Assembly: GCA_025352185.1 (NCBI GenBank)
Contig: JANXTV010000150.1
Span: 1 to 27,522 of the forward strand
Length of the DNA: 27,522 bases
Origin: Oligoflexia bacterium
GTDB taxonomy: Bacteria; Bdellovibrionota; UBA1018
Reading direction: 5' to 3'
The notes under the pieces are model-generated. The model did not search any database. It was not told the DNA's origin and was given only the letters and a program-made list of their open reading frames with translations. Below are positions 8,852 to 16,311 of the stretch, in pieces. Within the stretch, counting starts at the first letter, position 1; the number at the start of each line of letters is the position of its first letter. A program made the position numbers and the translations under genes.

Positions 8852-9292
8852 TTATTGCCTCTTCGTGAGCATATCCGCGATCTGAAGGGCGAGACCCTCA
8901 GCGTCGGCTTCGAGTGAACGCTTTAACTGCGTCGACTGGCTTTGGATCGATTCCATAGCGGCCTGGGTGATTTTTTTCGCCTCTTCCCGGGCCGATCCGA
9001 TAATTTTAGCCTCTTCGTTCTTCACTTCGGCGAGGACGCGTTCGTATTCGGCGCGCGCACGCGACCGCTCTTCGCTCATACGAGACTTAAATTCTTCGAG
9101 TTTTGCATTCGCTTGCTTCACCAACTCTTCCGCGCGTTCGCGGTCAGCGACCGTCTTTTCGTGGCGAGCCTCGATCAGCTTTTGAAACGGCCGAAAAAAG
9201 ACGTTCGGAATGATGATAAAGATCGCCGTGAAAATGGCGAACTGAATGAAAAAGGTTTGGTCCAAGCCGAGCTGCGTAAGAATGGCGGCCAC
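8852..9292 (-). CDS. F1Fo ATP synthase subunit b' (second b-type stalk subunit)
   Basis: This 146-residue protein has an N-terminal membrane helix (about residues 13-32, with FFRPFQKLIEARHEKT after it) and then a long Glu/Lys/Arg/Ala helix typical of b/b' subunits (also named atpF', atpX or atpG2). The start is GTG at 9292 with GGAG six bases upstream. Two different b-type genes are known from phototrophs and many deltaproteobacteria. It is the first atp gene; the 113 bases to the bactofilin gene hold no hairpin and no convincing promoter, so the operon may be read partly from parA upstream. Confidence 0.93.
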   Translation of the reverse strand: MAAILTQLGLDQTFFIQFAIFTAIFIIIPNVFFRPFQKLIEARHEKTVADRERAEELVKQANAKLEEFKSRMSEERSRARAEYERVLAEVKNEEAKIIGSAREEAKKITQAAMESIQSQSTQLKRSLEADAEGLALQIADMLTKRQ

Positions 9293-9405
9293 AAAAGTCT
9301 CCAGAATACACTAAGTTGGAATCGGTATCTGGTGCTAACACGCGAAATTCTGCACGGTCAAGGAAATCCAAAGCCGCGAAAATCAGGATATTTTTCGGGA
9401 GAAGA

Positions 9406-9789
9406 TTACTGATTCAGTGGAGCGGAAGCGGAATTAATCATCTTGCTCGAGCCTTCGAAAATCACGCCCTCATCGACTTGAAGACTCGGCGTGACAATGC
9501 TTCCGCGGAAAACTGCAGGGGAATGAATCTCAACGCGGTGCCTTGCCTTAATGTTTGCGTGAACTTCACCGCTAATGATCACGATCCCGGCGTCGATCTC
9601 GCCACTCACCTTCGCGCCTTCACCAATAATGAGGGTATCGGGGGTGAAGATTTGGCCCTTGAACGAACCGCCGATGCGAAGCGTCCCCTGAAACGTGAGT
9701 TTTCCGTCGAACTCCGATCCGGCGTCGAGGACTCCGGTTACGGCCGATAAACTTGCGGGCATCGAAAGGGGCGTCTTAGTGGGCAGCAT
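9406..9789 (-). CDS. Bactofilin (polymer-forming cytoskeletal protein)
   Basis: This 127-residue protein is a bactofilin: a short disordered N-terminus (to about residue 15), a right-handed beta-helix core with the regular pattern DGKLTFQGTLRIGGSFKG, then DTLIIGEGAKVSGEI and GIVIISGEVHANIKA, and a short tail. Bactofilins polymerise without nucleotide and act as membrane-bound scaffolds. Its ATG overlaps the parB stop by one base (TAATG), so it is translated with parB; in Myxococcus xanthus, bactofilins position the ParABS machinery, and the operon here suggests a similar link. That functional link is inference. Confidence 0.93.
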   Translation of the reverse strand: MLPTKTPLSMPASLSAVTGVLDAGSEFDGKLTFQGTLRIGGSFKGQIFTPDTLIIGEGAKVSGEIDAGIVIISGEVHANIKARHRVEIHSPAVFRGSIVTPSLQVDEGVIFEGSSKMINSASAPLNQ

Positions 9790-10772
9790 TAACGAGAAGT
9801 CTGCATGAGGGCGATCAGACGTTCAAGCTCTTCGCGGTTCGAGTAGTGGAGAACCATTTTCCCGCGCTTCTCGTTCCCCTTTACCTCGGCCTTAACTCCG
9901 ACCGACCGCGTGATTTCGACCGCTAAATTTTTTAACCGACTTTGGACCGGCGTGAGTTCCCGAACCGATTCAATCGTCACGTTTCCCGTGGAACTCGTTT
10001 TCTTCTGCATCTCAGAAACGAGTGCCTCCGTCGCACGGACGGAAAGTTTTCCTTCGATAATCGCCTTCCGTGCCAGGAGGCGGGAGTCTTGGTCCTCTAG
10101 GGAAAGGAGCGCCTTTCCGTGTCCAAATGAGAGCGCGCCCTTTTTTAGATCGTCGATGATTGCTTCAGGGAGGCGCAGAAGGCGAACGAAGTTCGCGACG
10201 GTCGAGCGCTCTTTCCCCACGCGCTCCGAAGTTTCGTCCTGCGTGAGATTAAAATCTTGCATGAGCTGGAGGTACGCGAGCGCCTCGTCGATGCAGTTTA
10301 AATTCGAGCGCTGGATGTTTTCGACTAAGGCAATCTCGAGGGCCTCCTTATCGGTCGACTTTCGAATCACGATTGGAACTTGCTTTAAACCCGCCATTTT
10401 TGCGGCGCGAAGCCGGCGTTCTCCAGCGATTAACTGATACCCGTAAGGGCCTTTTCGTACGACGAGCGGCTGAATGATTCCGTTCGCAATAATCGACTTG
10501 GAAAGCTCGCGCAGTTCTTCTTCGATAAAATCCCGGCGGGGTTGGTACGGGTTTGCGACGATGTCTTCGAGGTTCGCAAACGTCAGTCCCGGAATTCGGT
10601 TCGCATTACTCATCTCGGGAGTGACCGGCGTAGCCGGACCCGCACTCACCGCTCCGGTTCCCGTCGCGGGTGTGGATGGCGCCGAAGGAGTAGGAAACAA
10701 CGAAGCGAGTCCTTTTCCTAAAACGGGCCGGCTCGTCGTCTTCGATCCATTATTTGAGTTTGGTGTTTGCAT
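9789..10772 (-). CDS. parB: Chromosome partitioning protein ParB (CTP-dependent parS clamp)
   Basis: This 327-residue protein is ParB/Spo0J, which loads at parS and spreads as a CTP-gated clamp. Residues 16-24 (PVLGKGLASLF) resemble the ParA-stimulating N-terminal motif; a Pro/Ala/Thr linker follows. The CTP-binding core shows NPYQPRR (74-80), GERRLRAA (117-124) and ENIQRSNL (151-158). The helix-turn-helix is at about 177-202 and the C-terminal dimerisation domain ends the protein. A G-rich ribosome site precedes ATG 10772. The gene is 24 bases after parA, and parS sites lie at 11913 and 12096. Confidence 0.97.
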   Translation of the reverse strand: MQTPNSNNGSKTTSRPVLGKGLASLFPTPSAPSTPATGTGAVSAGPATPVTPEMSNANRIPGLTFANLEDIVANPYQPRRDFIEEELRELSKSIIANGIIQPLVVRKGPYGYQLIAGERRLRAAKMAGLKQVPIVIRKSTDKEALEIALVENIQRSNLNCIDEALAYLQLMQDFNLTQDETSERVGKERSTVANFVRLLRLPEAIIDDLKKGALSFGHGKALLSLEDQDSRLLARKAIIEGKLSVRATEALVSEMQKKTSSTGNVTIESVRELTPVQSRLKNLAVEITRSVGVKAEVKGNEKRGKMVLHYSNREELERLIALMQTSR

Positions 10773-10796
10773 CTGCTTTTTCCCCCCGGAAAAAAA

Positions 10797-11687
10797 TTAA
10801 AGTGAGTTCGACGATTCGCCGGTCATTCCGGTGGATGGATTAAACGGTGGCGGCGTAACGAGTCCCGGAGTGACGGTGGGCTCGAGTGCCTGATTCCGCG
10901 TGAGAAACTCGTTTGCGAGACTGAGGTATGCGCTCGAGCCTTTCGAATTTACGTCATAGAGAACGATGGGCTTACCGAAGCTCGAACACTCGGCTAGACG
11001 CACGTTCCTTGGAATCACCGTCGTGAAGACCTGGTGGGTAAAATGTTTACGCACCTCGTCAACTACTTGGTTCGAGAGATTCGTCTTCCCGTCGTACATC
11101 GTGAGGAGGATTCCCTCTTCGGCCAGTGCCGGATTCGTGCTTTGGCGGATCAGTCCGATCGTGTGGATGAGCTGTGAGAGTCCTTCGAGGGCGAAGTATT
11201 CACACTGGAGCGGAACGAGATAACTATCGGCGGCCGTAAGCGCATTCACCGTGAGGAGCCCGAGAGACGGCGGGCAATCGATTAAGATGTAGTCATACTG
11301 ATTCTTTAACTCGGCGATCGCGATTTTTAGTTTGGATTCCCGAGCGAACATGGCTACGAGTTCAATCTCCGCGCCCGCAAGCTCCGAGTTTGCTGGGGAA
11401 ACAAAGAGCCCGTCGACTTCCGTCGCGTGAATCGTTTCCGAAAGTTTCACCTCGCCGACAAGTGCATTATAGATCGTCGGGCGCGAAGCGGCCGTCGCAC
11501 GATCGATTCCGAGAGCGGAAGATGCGTTTCCCTGCGGATCGAAGTCTAAAACAAGGATTTTTCGGTCCGCGAGGGCTAGACACGCGGCTAAATTCACGGT
11601 GCTCGTCGTTTTACCCACGCCGCCCTTCTGGTTAATCAGAGCGATCGTTTTCCCAAGTTTCGGCATCGTTTTCAGACTATTTTCCAT
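10797..11687 (-). CDS. parA: Chromosome partitioning ATPase ParA
   Basis: This 296-residue ATPase is ParA/Soj, whose ATP-dependent DNA binding moves ParB-parS complexes to the daughter pole. The deviant Walker A KGGVGKTTS is at residues 21-29, with FDPQGNASSALG (Walker A') and DYILIDCPPSLG (Walker B) following. A tail of about 30 residues rich in Pro, Thr and Ser ends the protein. ATG 11687 has GGAAAG eight bases upstream; the second ATG, at residue 8, has no ribosome site. A possible 42-codon ORF overlaps the first bases of parA. There is no long N-terminal helix-turn-helix as in plasmid P1 ParA, so it is the chromosomal type. Confidence 0.97.
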   Translation of the reverse strand: MENSLKTMPKLGKTIALINQKGGVGKTTSTVNLAACLALADRKILVLDFDPQGNASSALGIDRATAASRPTIYNALVGEVKLSETIHATEVDGLFVSPANSELAGAEIELVAMFARESKLKIAIAELKNQYDYILIDCPPSLGLLTVNALTAADSYLVPLQCEYFALEGLSQLIHTIGLIRQSTNPALAEEGILLTMYDGKTNLSNQVVDEVRKHFTHQVFTTVIPRNVRLAECSSFGKPIVLYDVNSKGSSAYLSLANEFLTRNQALEPTVTPGLVTPPPFNPSTGMTGESSNSL

Positions 11688-11805
11688 TTTCTGCGTCTTT
11701 CCTAGAGTGCTTACCTCTCCAGAACCCCCGCTGGGTGCTTGCCTTTAATAGCTCAAGCACCCAGTTCGGATGAACAATGTGTGGTTGTGGAGGCTGGGTA
11801 TTCAT
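11677..11805 (-). CDS. Possible 42-residue upstream ORF overlapping the parA start
   Basis: ATG 11805 has AGGA at good spacing and opens a frame of 42 codons that stops at 11679-11677, overlapping parA by 11 bases in another frame. The peptide begins MNTQPPQPHIVHPNWV, continues through a short amphipathic segment (VLELLKAS) and ends very basic (RGFWRGKHSRKDAENGK). I know no homologue. It could be a leader peptide that couples ribosomes to parA, a small protein, or chance. An 11-bp inverted repeat lies inside it. Evidence is limited to the ribosome site and the stop/start overlap. Confidence 0.35.
   Translation of the reverse strand: MNTQPPQPHIVHPNWVLELLKASTQRGFWRGKHSRKDAENGK
11731..11764. 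repeat. 11-bp perfect inverted repeat upstream of parA
   Basis: Arms CTGGGTGCTTG (11731-11741) and CAAGCACCCAG (11754-11764) flank a 12-base A/T-rich centre. No U-run follows on either strand, so it is not a standard terminator. It sits 44 bases before the parA ATG and could be an operator or a hairpin in the parA leader. It also falls within the possible short ORF at 11677-11805. Confidence 0.7.
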
Positions 11806-11829
11806 CGAAAATCCTACCCGGAAATCTTG

Positions 11830-11846
11830 CTTACTCTAAGAGTAAG
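11830..11846. promoter_or_regulatory. Palindrome, possible operator of parA
   Basis: CTTACTCT and AGAGTAAG form an 8-bp inverted repeat around one central base. On the minus strand it overlaps a weak candidate -10 (TACTCT, 11844-11839) placed 17 bases from TTGCAG (11867-11862). Operator function is inference; each hexamer matches consensus at only three positions. Confidence 0.35.
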
Positions 11847-11855
11847 GAGACTACT

Positions 11856-11871
11856 CCCCTTCTGCAAGGGG
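11856..11871. repeat. Short GC hairpin in the rsmG-parA gap
   Basis: CCCCTT (11856-11861) and AAGGGG (11866-11871) pair around CTGC. On the plus strand TTTT follows, the form of a weak terminator, but no plus-strand gene ends here. On the minus strand, where rsmG and parA are read, no U-run follows. A role is not clear. Confidence 0.4.
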
Positions 11872-11912
11872 TTTTCATTTCGCCTAATCACTTTTGTGTT
11901 TTGGTCGCCGAA

Positions 11913-11928
11913 TGTTCCACGTGGAACA
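11913..11928. promoter_or_regulatory. parS: parS centromere site (perfect palindrome)
   Basis: TGTTCCACGTGGAACA is a perfect 16-bp palindrome and matches the parS form I know from deltaproteobacteria such as Myxococcus; it differs from the common TGTTTCACGTGAAACA only in one symmetric pair of bases. It lies in the rsmG-parA gap, 226 bases from the parA ATG, where ParB would load. Confidence 0.93.
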
Positions 11929-11940
11929 CGAATCGTTCGA

Positions 11941-12591
11941 TTATTTTCGTCGGAGCCTAATGATCACGCGGGATTTTTTCTCTTCGCCTACCGTATATCG
12001 ATATTCGCCGTCGAGAATGAGGTGGTTTCTCTGCGCGGTCGCTTGAAACTCGGCCCATTCCTCTTCCCACTTCGGTCCCTTAAGCAAAATCAGATTGTTC
12101 CACGTGGAACGTCCGCGAATCCAGGCATAGATACGGGAGACGGGACCTACCGCTCTCGCCACAATCGAGCCTACATGCTGAGTAGTCAGAACTTCTTCTG
12201 CCCTCATTGCCGCGGCGCTCACGCCGTCTAAATGAAAGTGGTCGATCATGCGTTGCGCAAACTCGGCCTTCTTCCCCTCAGAATCCGACGAAATCCACTT
12301 CTCGGAACCTGGATTCCCATAAATCACCGCCGAAAGGAGACCCGGAACTCCCATTCCGGCTCCTAAATCGAGTGCGGGGTAACTGACGAAGCCCGATTTA
12401 CGAAGGTGGACGACGTCGCGGATGTGGCCCTCGAGAAAATCGACCGGAGAAAGAATCCGCGTGAGATTCTGGATCTCGTTTTCCTTTAAAACTTCATCGC
12501 GAAACTCTACCGCACGTAGAATCTGTTCGGAGGTGAACTCGAGTGACGAATCATTCTCGAGGAGCCGCTTAAACTCTAGCGAATCGCTCAC
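11941..12591 (-). CDS. rsmG: 16S rRNA (guanine-527-N7) methyltransferase RsmG
   Basis: This 216-residue protein is RsmG (GidB), which uses S-adenosylmethionine to methylate N7 of G527 of 16S rRNA. The conserved region NLTRI (about 42-46) and the SAM-binding loop DLGAGMGVPG (75-84) are clear. The usual GAGAGFPG is here GAGMGVPG, a mild variant. The start is GTG 12591, whose GTGA overlaps the mnmG stop, so the two are coupled. A parS-like site is embedded in the gene. It belongs to the mnmG-rsmG-parA-parB series. Confidence 0.93.
   Translation of the reverse strand: MSDSLEFKRLLENDSSLEFTSEQILRAVEFRDEVLKENEIQNLTRILSPVDFLEGHIRDVVHLRKSGFVSYPALDLGAGMGVPGLLSAVIYGNPGSEKWISSDSEGKKAEFAQRMIDHFHLDGVSAAAMRAEEVLTTQHVGSIVARAVGPVSRIYAWIRGRSTWNNLILLKGPKWEEEWAEFQATAQRNHLILDGEYRYTVGEEKKSRVIIRLRRK
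12096..12111. promoter_or_regulatory. parS: Second parS site, inside rsmG
   Basis: TGTTCCACGTGGAACG matches the first site at 15 of 16 positions and keeps the full inner palindrome GTTCCACGTGGAAC. It is read through by rsmG (residues RSTWNN), so the centromere and a coding sequence share the same bases. It is 183 bases from the first site. Confidence 0.87.
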
Positions 12592-14501
12592 GCTTCCGCC
12601 GATCGCTGCATTTTCAAATAAATATGGAGATTCGCCACCGCCGCGGGCGTTACGCCCATCAGTCGGCTCACTTGCCCGATCGTTTCCGGGCGCGTTTCGA
12701 CGAGCACGTTCCGAATTTCCGTCGAGAGTCCGGGCACCCGGGCGTAGTCGAGCGAGAGTGGAATTCGAAGTTCTTCGTTTTTCTTTACACTCTCGAGTAG
12801 TTCGAGATCCCGCTGAATGTAGCCCGCGTATTTAACTTGGATCTCTACTTGTTCGATCACCTCGGGAGCCATTCCCGAAAAATTCAACTTCGTTTCGACC
12901 GGAACCTCTCCCAAAAGTTCAATTTTCACTTCGGGACGCCGTAAAAACGCCGAAAAAGGCGTCTTATCTTTAAGTATCGGAAGTGCTCGTTCTCGAAGCC
13001 AGGCATTCGTCGCTTCATTCGGATAGAGAAACCGTTCTTCCACTTCGCGTCCGAGCTTCGTGATCGCTTCCCGCTTCGTTTCGAACGTTCGGTAGTTTTC
13101 CTCGGAAAGAAGTCCCGCGCGGTAACCCATTTCAGAAAGGCGAAGATCCGCATTATCTTCCCGGAGGTGAAGGCGATATTCGGCACGCGAAGTAAACATC
13201 CGGTACGGTTCGTCCGAACCCTTTAGAATAAGATCATCGATCAACACTCCGATATAGCCGTCGTGTCGCGCGAGAGTCAGCGGCTCCTTTTCTCGAACGA
13301 GGAGTGCCGCGTTCATTCCCGCGATGAGTCCTTGGGCACCCGCCTCTTCGTAACCGGAGGTTCCATTCACCTGGCCTGCGAAGAAAAGTCCGCCGACATC
13401 TTTCGCTTCGAGAGTCGCCCGGAGGCGTCTCGCGTCAACCGCATCGTATTCGACCGCGTATCCATGTTTTAAGAATTTCGCTTCTTCAAGGCCGACGATC
13501 GAGTGGATGAAATCTTCCTGCACGTCCCGCGGGAGCGACGTCGACATACCGTTCACGTAAATCTCGGGAACATCGAGACCTTCAGGTTCCAGGAAGATCT
13601 GGTGGCGATCTTTATCATTAAATCGTTTTACTTTATCTTCGATCGAGGGGCAGTACCGAGGGCCCACCCCCTGGATAATTCCCGTAAACATCGGACTTCG
13701 GTCGAAATTATTCTCAATAATTTCGTGGGTTTGGGAGTTTGTGTGCGTTATAAAGCAATTTACTTGAGGGAGTTCGGGGAATCGATCCCCTCTATAATAG
13801 AAGGAAAACGGGATCGGAACGGCGTCGCCCGCCTGGGGCTCCGTTTTCGACCAGTCGATCGAAGCCCGATCGAGCCGCGGGGGAGTCCCCGTTTTCAAGC
13901 GCCGTAGGCGAAACCCTAATTCTTCGATCGACCGGCTCAGGGTCTTCGCCGCTTCGTCCCCGACGCGACCGCCTTCCGATTGTTCGAACCCGGTGTGCAT
14001 CACCGCGCGCATGAAAGTCCCCGACGTCACGACGACCGCGCGCGCGCGAAGAATCGATCCGTCGCGGAGTCGCACGCCCGTGATTTTATTTTTTTCGCCA
14101 CTCGACTCCCAAAGGAGATCCGCGACTTCAAAACCGAGAATCGTGACGTTGGGTAAAGTCTCGATGAATTTCCGCATTTTACGGGCATAAAGAGGCTTAT
14201 CGCACTGGGCGCGCGACGAACGAACCGCCGGACCCTTCGATGAATTTAAACGACGGTACTGAATCGCCGTCTTATCCGTTTGCATCCCCATGATGCCACC
14301 GAGCGCATCGATTTCCTTAATGAGCTGTCCCTTTGCAAGTCCACCCATCGCCGGATTACACGAAAGAAAGCCAATCCGGTCCGGATTTAAAGTCACGAGT
14401 GCCGTTCGACATCCCATTTGGGCGGCGGCATGGGCAGCTTCGGTTCCGGCGTGGCCGGCGCCAATAACGATGACTTCAAAATCGAGAGAGGGTGACGCCA
14501 T
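12588..14501 (-). CDS. mnmG: tRNA uridine-34 5-carboxymethylaminomethyl modification enzyme MnmG (GidA)
   Basis: This 637-residue protein is the FAD-dependent MnmG subunit that works with MnmE to modify the wobble uridine of tRNA. The FAD motif GAGHAG is at residues 14-19, followed by SCNPAMGGLAKG with a conserved Cys, PRYCPSIEDK, and the VNGTSGYEEAGAQGLIAG segment near the end of the FAD domain. ATG 14501 is chosen because the family starts just before the FAD fold; the frame is open for 63 more codons upstream, but those residues have no family likeness. No strong ribosome site is visible. Length is close to the usual 620-630. It is read divergently from the aldehyde dehydrogenase; the 154 bases between hold no clear promoter. 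Confidence 0.96.
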   Translation of the reverse strand: MASPSLDFEVIVIGAGHAGTEAAHAAAQMGCRTALVTLNPDRIGFLSCNPAMGGLAKGQLIKEIDALGGIMGMQTDKTAIQYRRLNSSKGPAVRSSRAQCDKPLYARKMRKFIETLPNVTILGFEVADLLWESSGEKNKITGVRLRDGSILRARAVVVTSGTFMRAVMHTGFEQSEGGRVGDEAAKTLSRSIEELGFRLRRLKTGTPPRLDRASIDWSKTEPQAGDAVPIPFSFYYRGDRFPELPQVNCFITHTNSQTHEIIENNFDRSPMFTGIIQGVGPRYCPSIEDKVKRFNDKDRHQIFLEPEGLDVPEIYVNGMSTSLPRDVQEDFIHSIVGLEEAKFLKHGYAVEYDAVDARRLRATLEAKDVGGLFFAGQVNGTSGYEEAGAQGLIAGMNAALLVREKEPLTLARHDGYIGVLIDDLILKGSDEPYRMFTSRAEYRLHLREDNADLRLSEMGYRAGLLSEENYRTFETKREAITKLGREVEERFLYPNEATNAWLRERALPILKDKTPFSAFLRRPEVKIELLGEVPVETKLNFSGMAPEVIEQVEIQVKYAGYIQRDLELLESVKKNEELRIPLSLDYARVPGLSTEIRNVLVETRPETIGQVSRLMGVTPAAVANLHIYLKMQRSAEA

Positions 14502-14655
14502 AAGGAGAGTCCGGGGATACCCTAAACGGAGGCACTTAGGGAAGGCCGATGACTCGCGCTGCATTAAATTTTGGATTAACGCGGAGCATCTTTTCCCGAT
14601 TCTTAACTCACCCTTTCTGGACAGTGCGTGATCCCGCCCCGTAAACTGAAAGAGC

Positions 14656-16215
14656 ATGATGGAAACTTTATCCGTACGTAATCCCGCCACCGGCGAGGTC
14701 CTTCGGGAACTCGCGCAAACTGACTCCCGCGAAATCCGCTCCCTCTATGAGCGGGCCTCGGAGGTGCAAAAGAAATGGGCACTCGTACCGGTGAAAGAGC
14801 GAGCGAGGAAACTCCTCGATCTCCGGGAAACGCTGATTAACCGAATCGATGACCTCTCGGAACTCATCTCGAACGAAAATGGAAAGCCCCGTTTCGAAGC
14901 GATGACGAACGAAATTTTCGCCTCGATCGAACTCTGCACGTACTTCGCCGCCCAGGGCCCGAAGATCCTCCGGAATGAGTCCATCCCGATGGGCCTCATG
15001 AAGCACCGCTCGAGTTACCTTAACTACTGGCCGCTCGGCGTAATCACGGTCATCACCCCGTGGAACTATCCCTTCCTCCTCCCAATGGGAGAACTCGTGA
15101 TGGGCGTCCTCGCCGGAAACGCGATTCTCTTTAAGCCATCGGAAATCACTCCCCTGATCGGAATAAAAATTCAGGAACTCTTCGAAGAAGCCGGGTTTCC
15201 GAAGGGCCTCATTACGACCGTGATCGGTGACGGAAAAATCGGCGCGACCCTGATCGAGCATAAGCCCGCAAAAGTTTTCTTCACGGGAAGTGTCGCAACG
15301 GGGAAAAAAATCATGAAAGCGGCGTCCGATAACTTAACGCCGGTAAATCTCGAACTCGGAGGAAAAGATCCGATGATCGTTCTCGCCGACGCGGACCTCG
15401 ATTTCGCAACGAGCGCCGCACTCTGGGGCGCGTTTTCAAACTCGGGCCAAATCTGCGCGTCGATCGAACGCATCATTGTTCACGAGTCGATTGCGGAAGA
15501 ATTTAAAGCGGGTCTTCAAGCGAAACTCGCGACTCTCCGGCAGGGCTCATCCCGCGAAGGGAATAACGACCTCGGGGCGATCACATTCGAGAAACAAAAA
15601 GACGTCTACGAATCCCAAATTAAACAGGCGAAGGACCGCGGCGCCGAATTCCTTTCCGGGGGTTCGTTCTCTGCCGATCGATGCTTTCTGCGTCCGACGA
15701 TCGTCGCCGGAAAAAATATCGAGGAACTCGATATCTATAATGAAGAAACTTTCGGCCCCGTCGTCGCGATCACGACCTTTAAATCCGTCGACGAAGCCGT
15801 GGAAAAAGCGAATCGCAGTAAGTACGGACTACTCGCCAGCGTAATTACGCGCAATATCTCGCACGGGGAGGCCATTGCGAAGCGTCTCGAGGCCGGAACC
15901 GTAACGATAAACGAGGTCGTTTATACCGCGGGACTCCCCGAAACTCCGTGGGGCGGGGTGAAAGAAACAGGCTTCGGTCGAAAGCATTCCGCGCGGGGGC
16001 TCTACGAATTCGTAAATACTCGGCACATTCATAAACCGAAGAGTTCCCTCTTCGTTTTCAAATCATTTTGGTGGTTCCCGTACACGCCGTTTCAGTACGC
16101 CACGTTTCGTCAGTTCGTCGAATTCTACCGAAACAGTTGGTTCCTCCGAATCCGTGCGTTTCCCCCCTGGGCGTGGAATCTCCTTCACTTCCTAAAAAGA
16201 GAACCCCGAATTTAA
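14656..16215 (+). CDS. Aldehyde dehydrogenase with aromatic C-terminal tail
   Basis: This 519-residue NAD(P)-dependent enzyme would oxidise an aldehyde to the acid. The active-site residues are in place: PWN with N137, LELGGK with the base Glu233, and GQICAS with nucleophile Cys267; NEETFGPV also fits. Beyond the core end (near VNTRHIHKPK) there is an extra tail of about 65 residues rich in Phe, Trp and Tyr (SLFVFKSFWWFPYTPF, then RQFVEFYRNSWFLRIRAF), which could hold the protein at a membrane, as in fatty aldehyde dehydrogenases. ATG 14656 has GAAAGAG upstream; ATG 14659 is an alternative. The substrate is not known; the acyl-CoA genes at 17.7-22.7 kb may be metabolic partners, but they are on the other strand. 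Confidence 0.92.
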   Translation: MMETLSVRNPATGEVLRELAQTDSREIRSLYERASEVQKKWALVPVKERARKLLDLRETLINRIDDLSELISNENGKPRFEAMTNEIFASIELCTYFAAQGPKILRNESIPMGLMKHRSSYLNYWPLGVITVITPWNYPFLLPMGELVMGVLAGNAILFKPSEITPLIGIKIQELFEEAGFPKGLITTVIGDGKIGATLIEHKPAKVFFTGSVATGKKIMKAASDNLTPVNLELGGKDPMIVLADADLDFATSAALWGAFSNSGQICASIERIIVHESIAEEFKAGLQAKLATLRQGSSREGNNDLGAITFEKQKDVYESQIKQAKDRGAEFLSGGSFSADRCFLRPTIVAGKNIEELDIYNEETFGPVVAITTFKSVDEAVEKANRSKYGLLASVITRNISHGEAIAKRLEAGTVTINEVVYTAGLPETPWGGVKETGFGRKHSARGLYEFVNTRHIHKPKSSLFVFKSFWWFPYTPFQYATFRQFVEFYRNSWFLRIRAFPPWAWNLLHFLKREPRI

Positions 16216-16227
16216 CGCGGACGTCCA

Positions 16228-16246
16228 GCTCGCCCGAAGGGCGAGC
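16228..16246 (+). terminator. GC-rich hairpin after the aldehyde dehydrogenase, possible terminator
   Basis: GCTCGCCC (16228-16235) and GGGCGAGC (16239-16246) form a perfect 8-bp stem with a GAA loop, 12 bases after the stop codon. Only CTTCGCC follows at once; a TTTTT run comes about 15 bases later. So it may be a weak or Rho-aided terminator. Confidence 0.4.
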
Positions 16247-16311
16247 CTTCGCCGATACTAGGAATTTTTCGCCGATCGAATCCGAATCTCACGAGCGGTA
16301 TTCTAGAGGAC

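Noticed and set aside
9333..9361. Promoter before the b' gene (TTGACC, 17 bases, TTAGCA)
   Set aside because: The -35 is good but the -10 has almost no likeness to TATAAT, and shifting the spacing does not help.
14502..14690. 63-codon N-terminal extension of mnmG
   Set aside because: The extra residues do not resemble MnmG and would overlap the divergent aldehyde dehydrogenase start.
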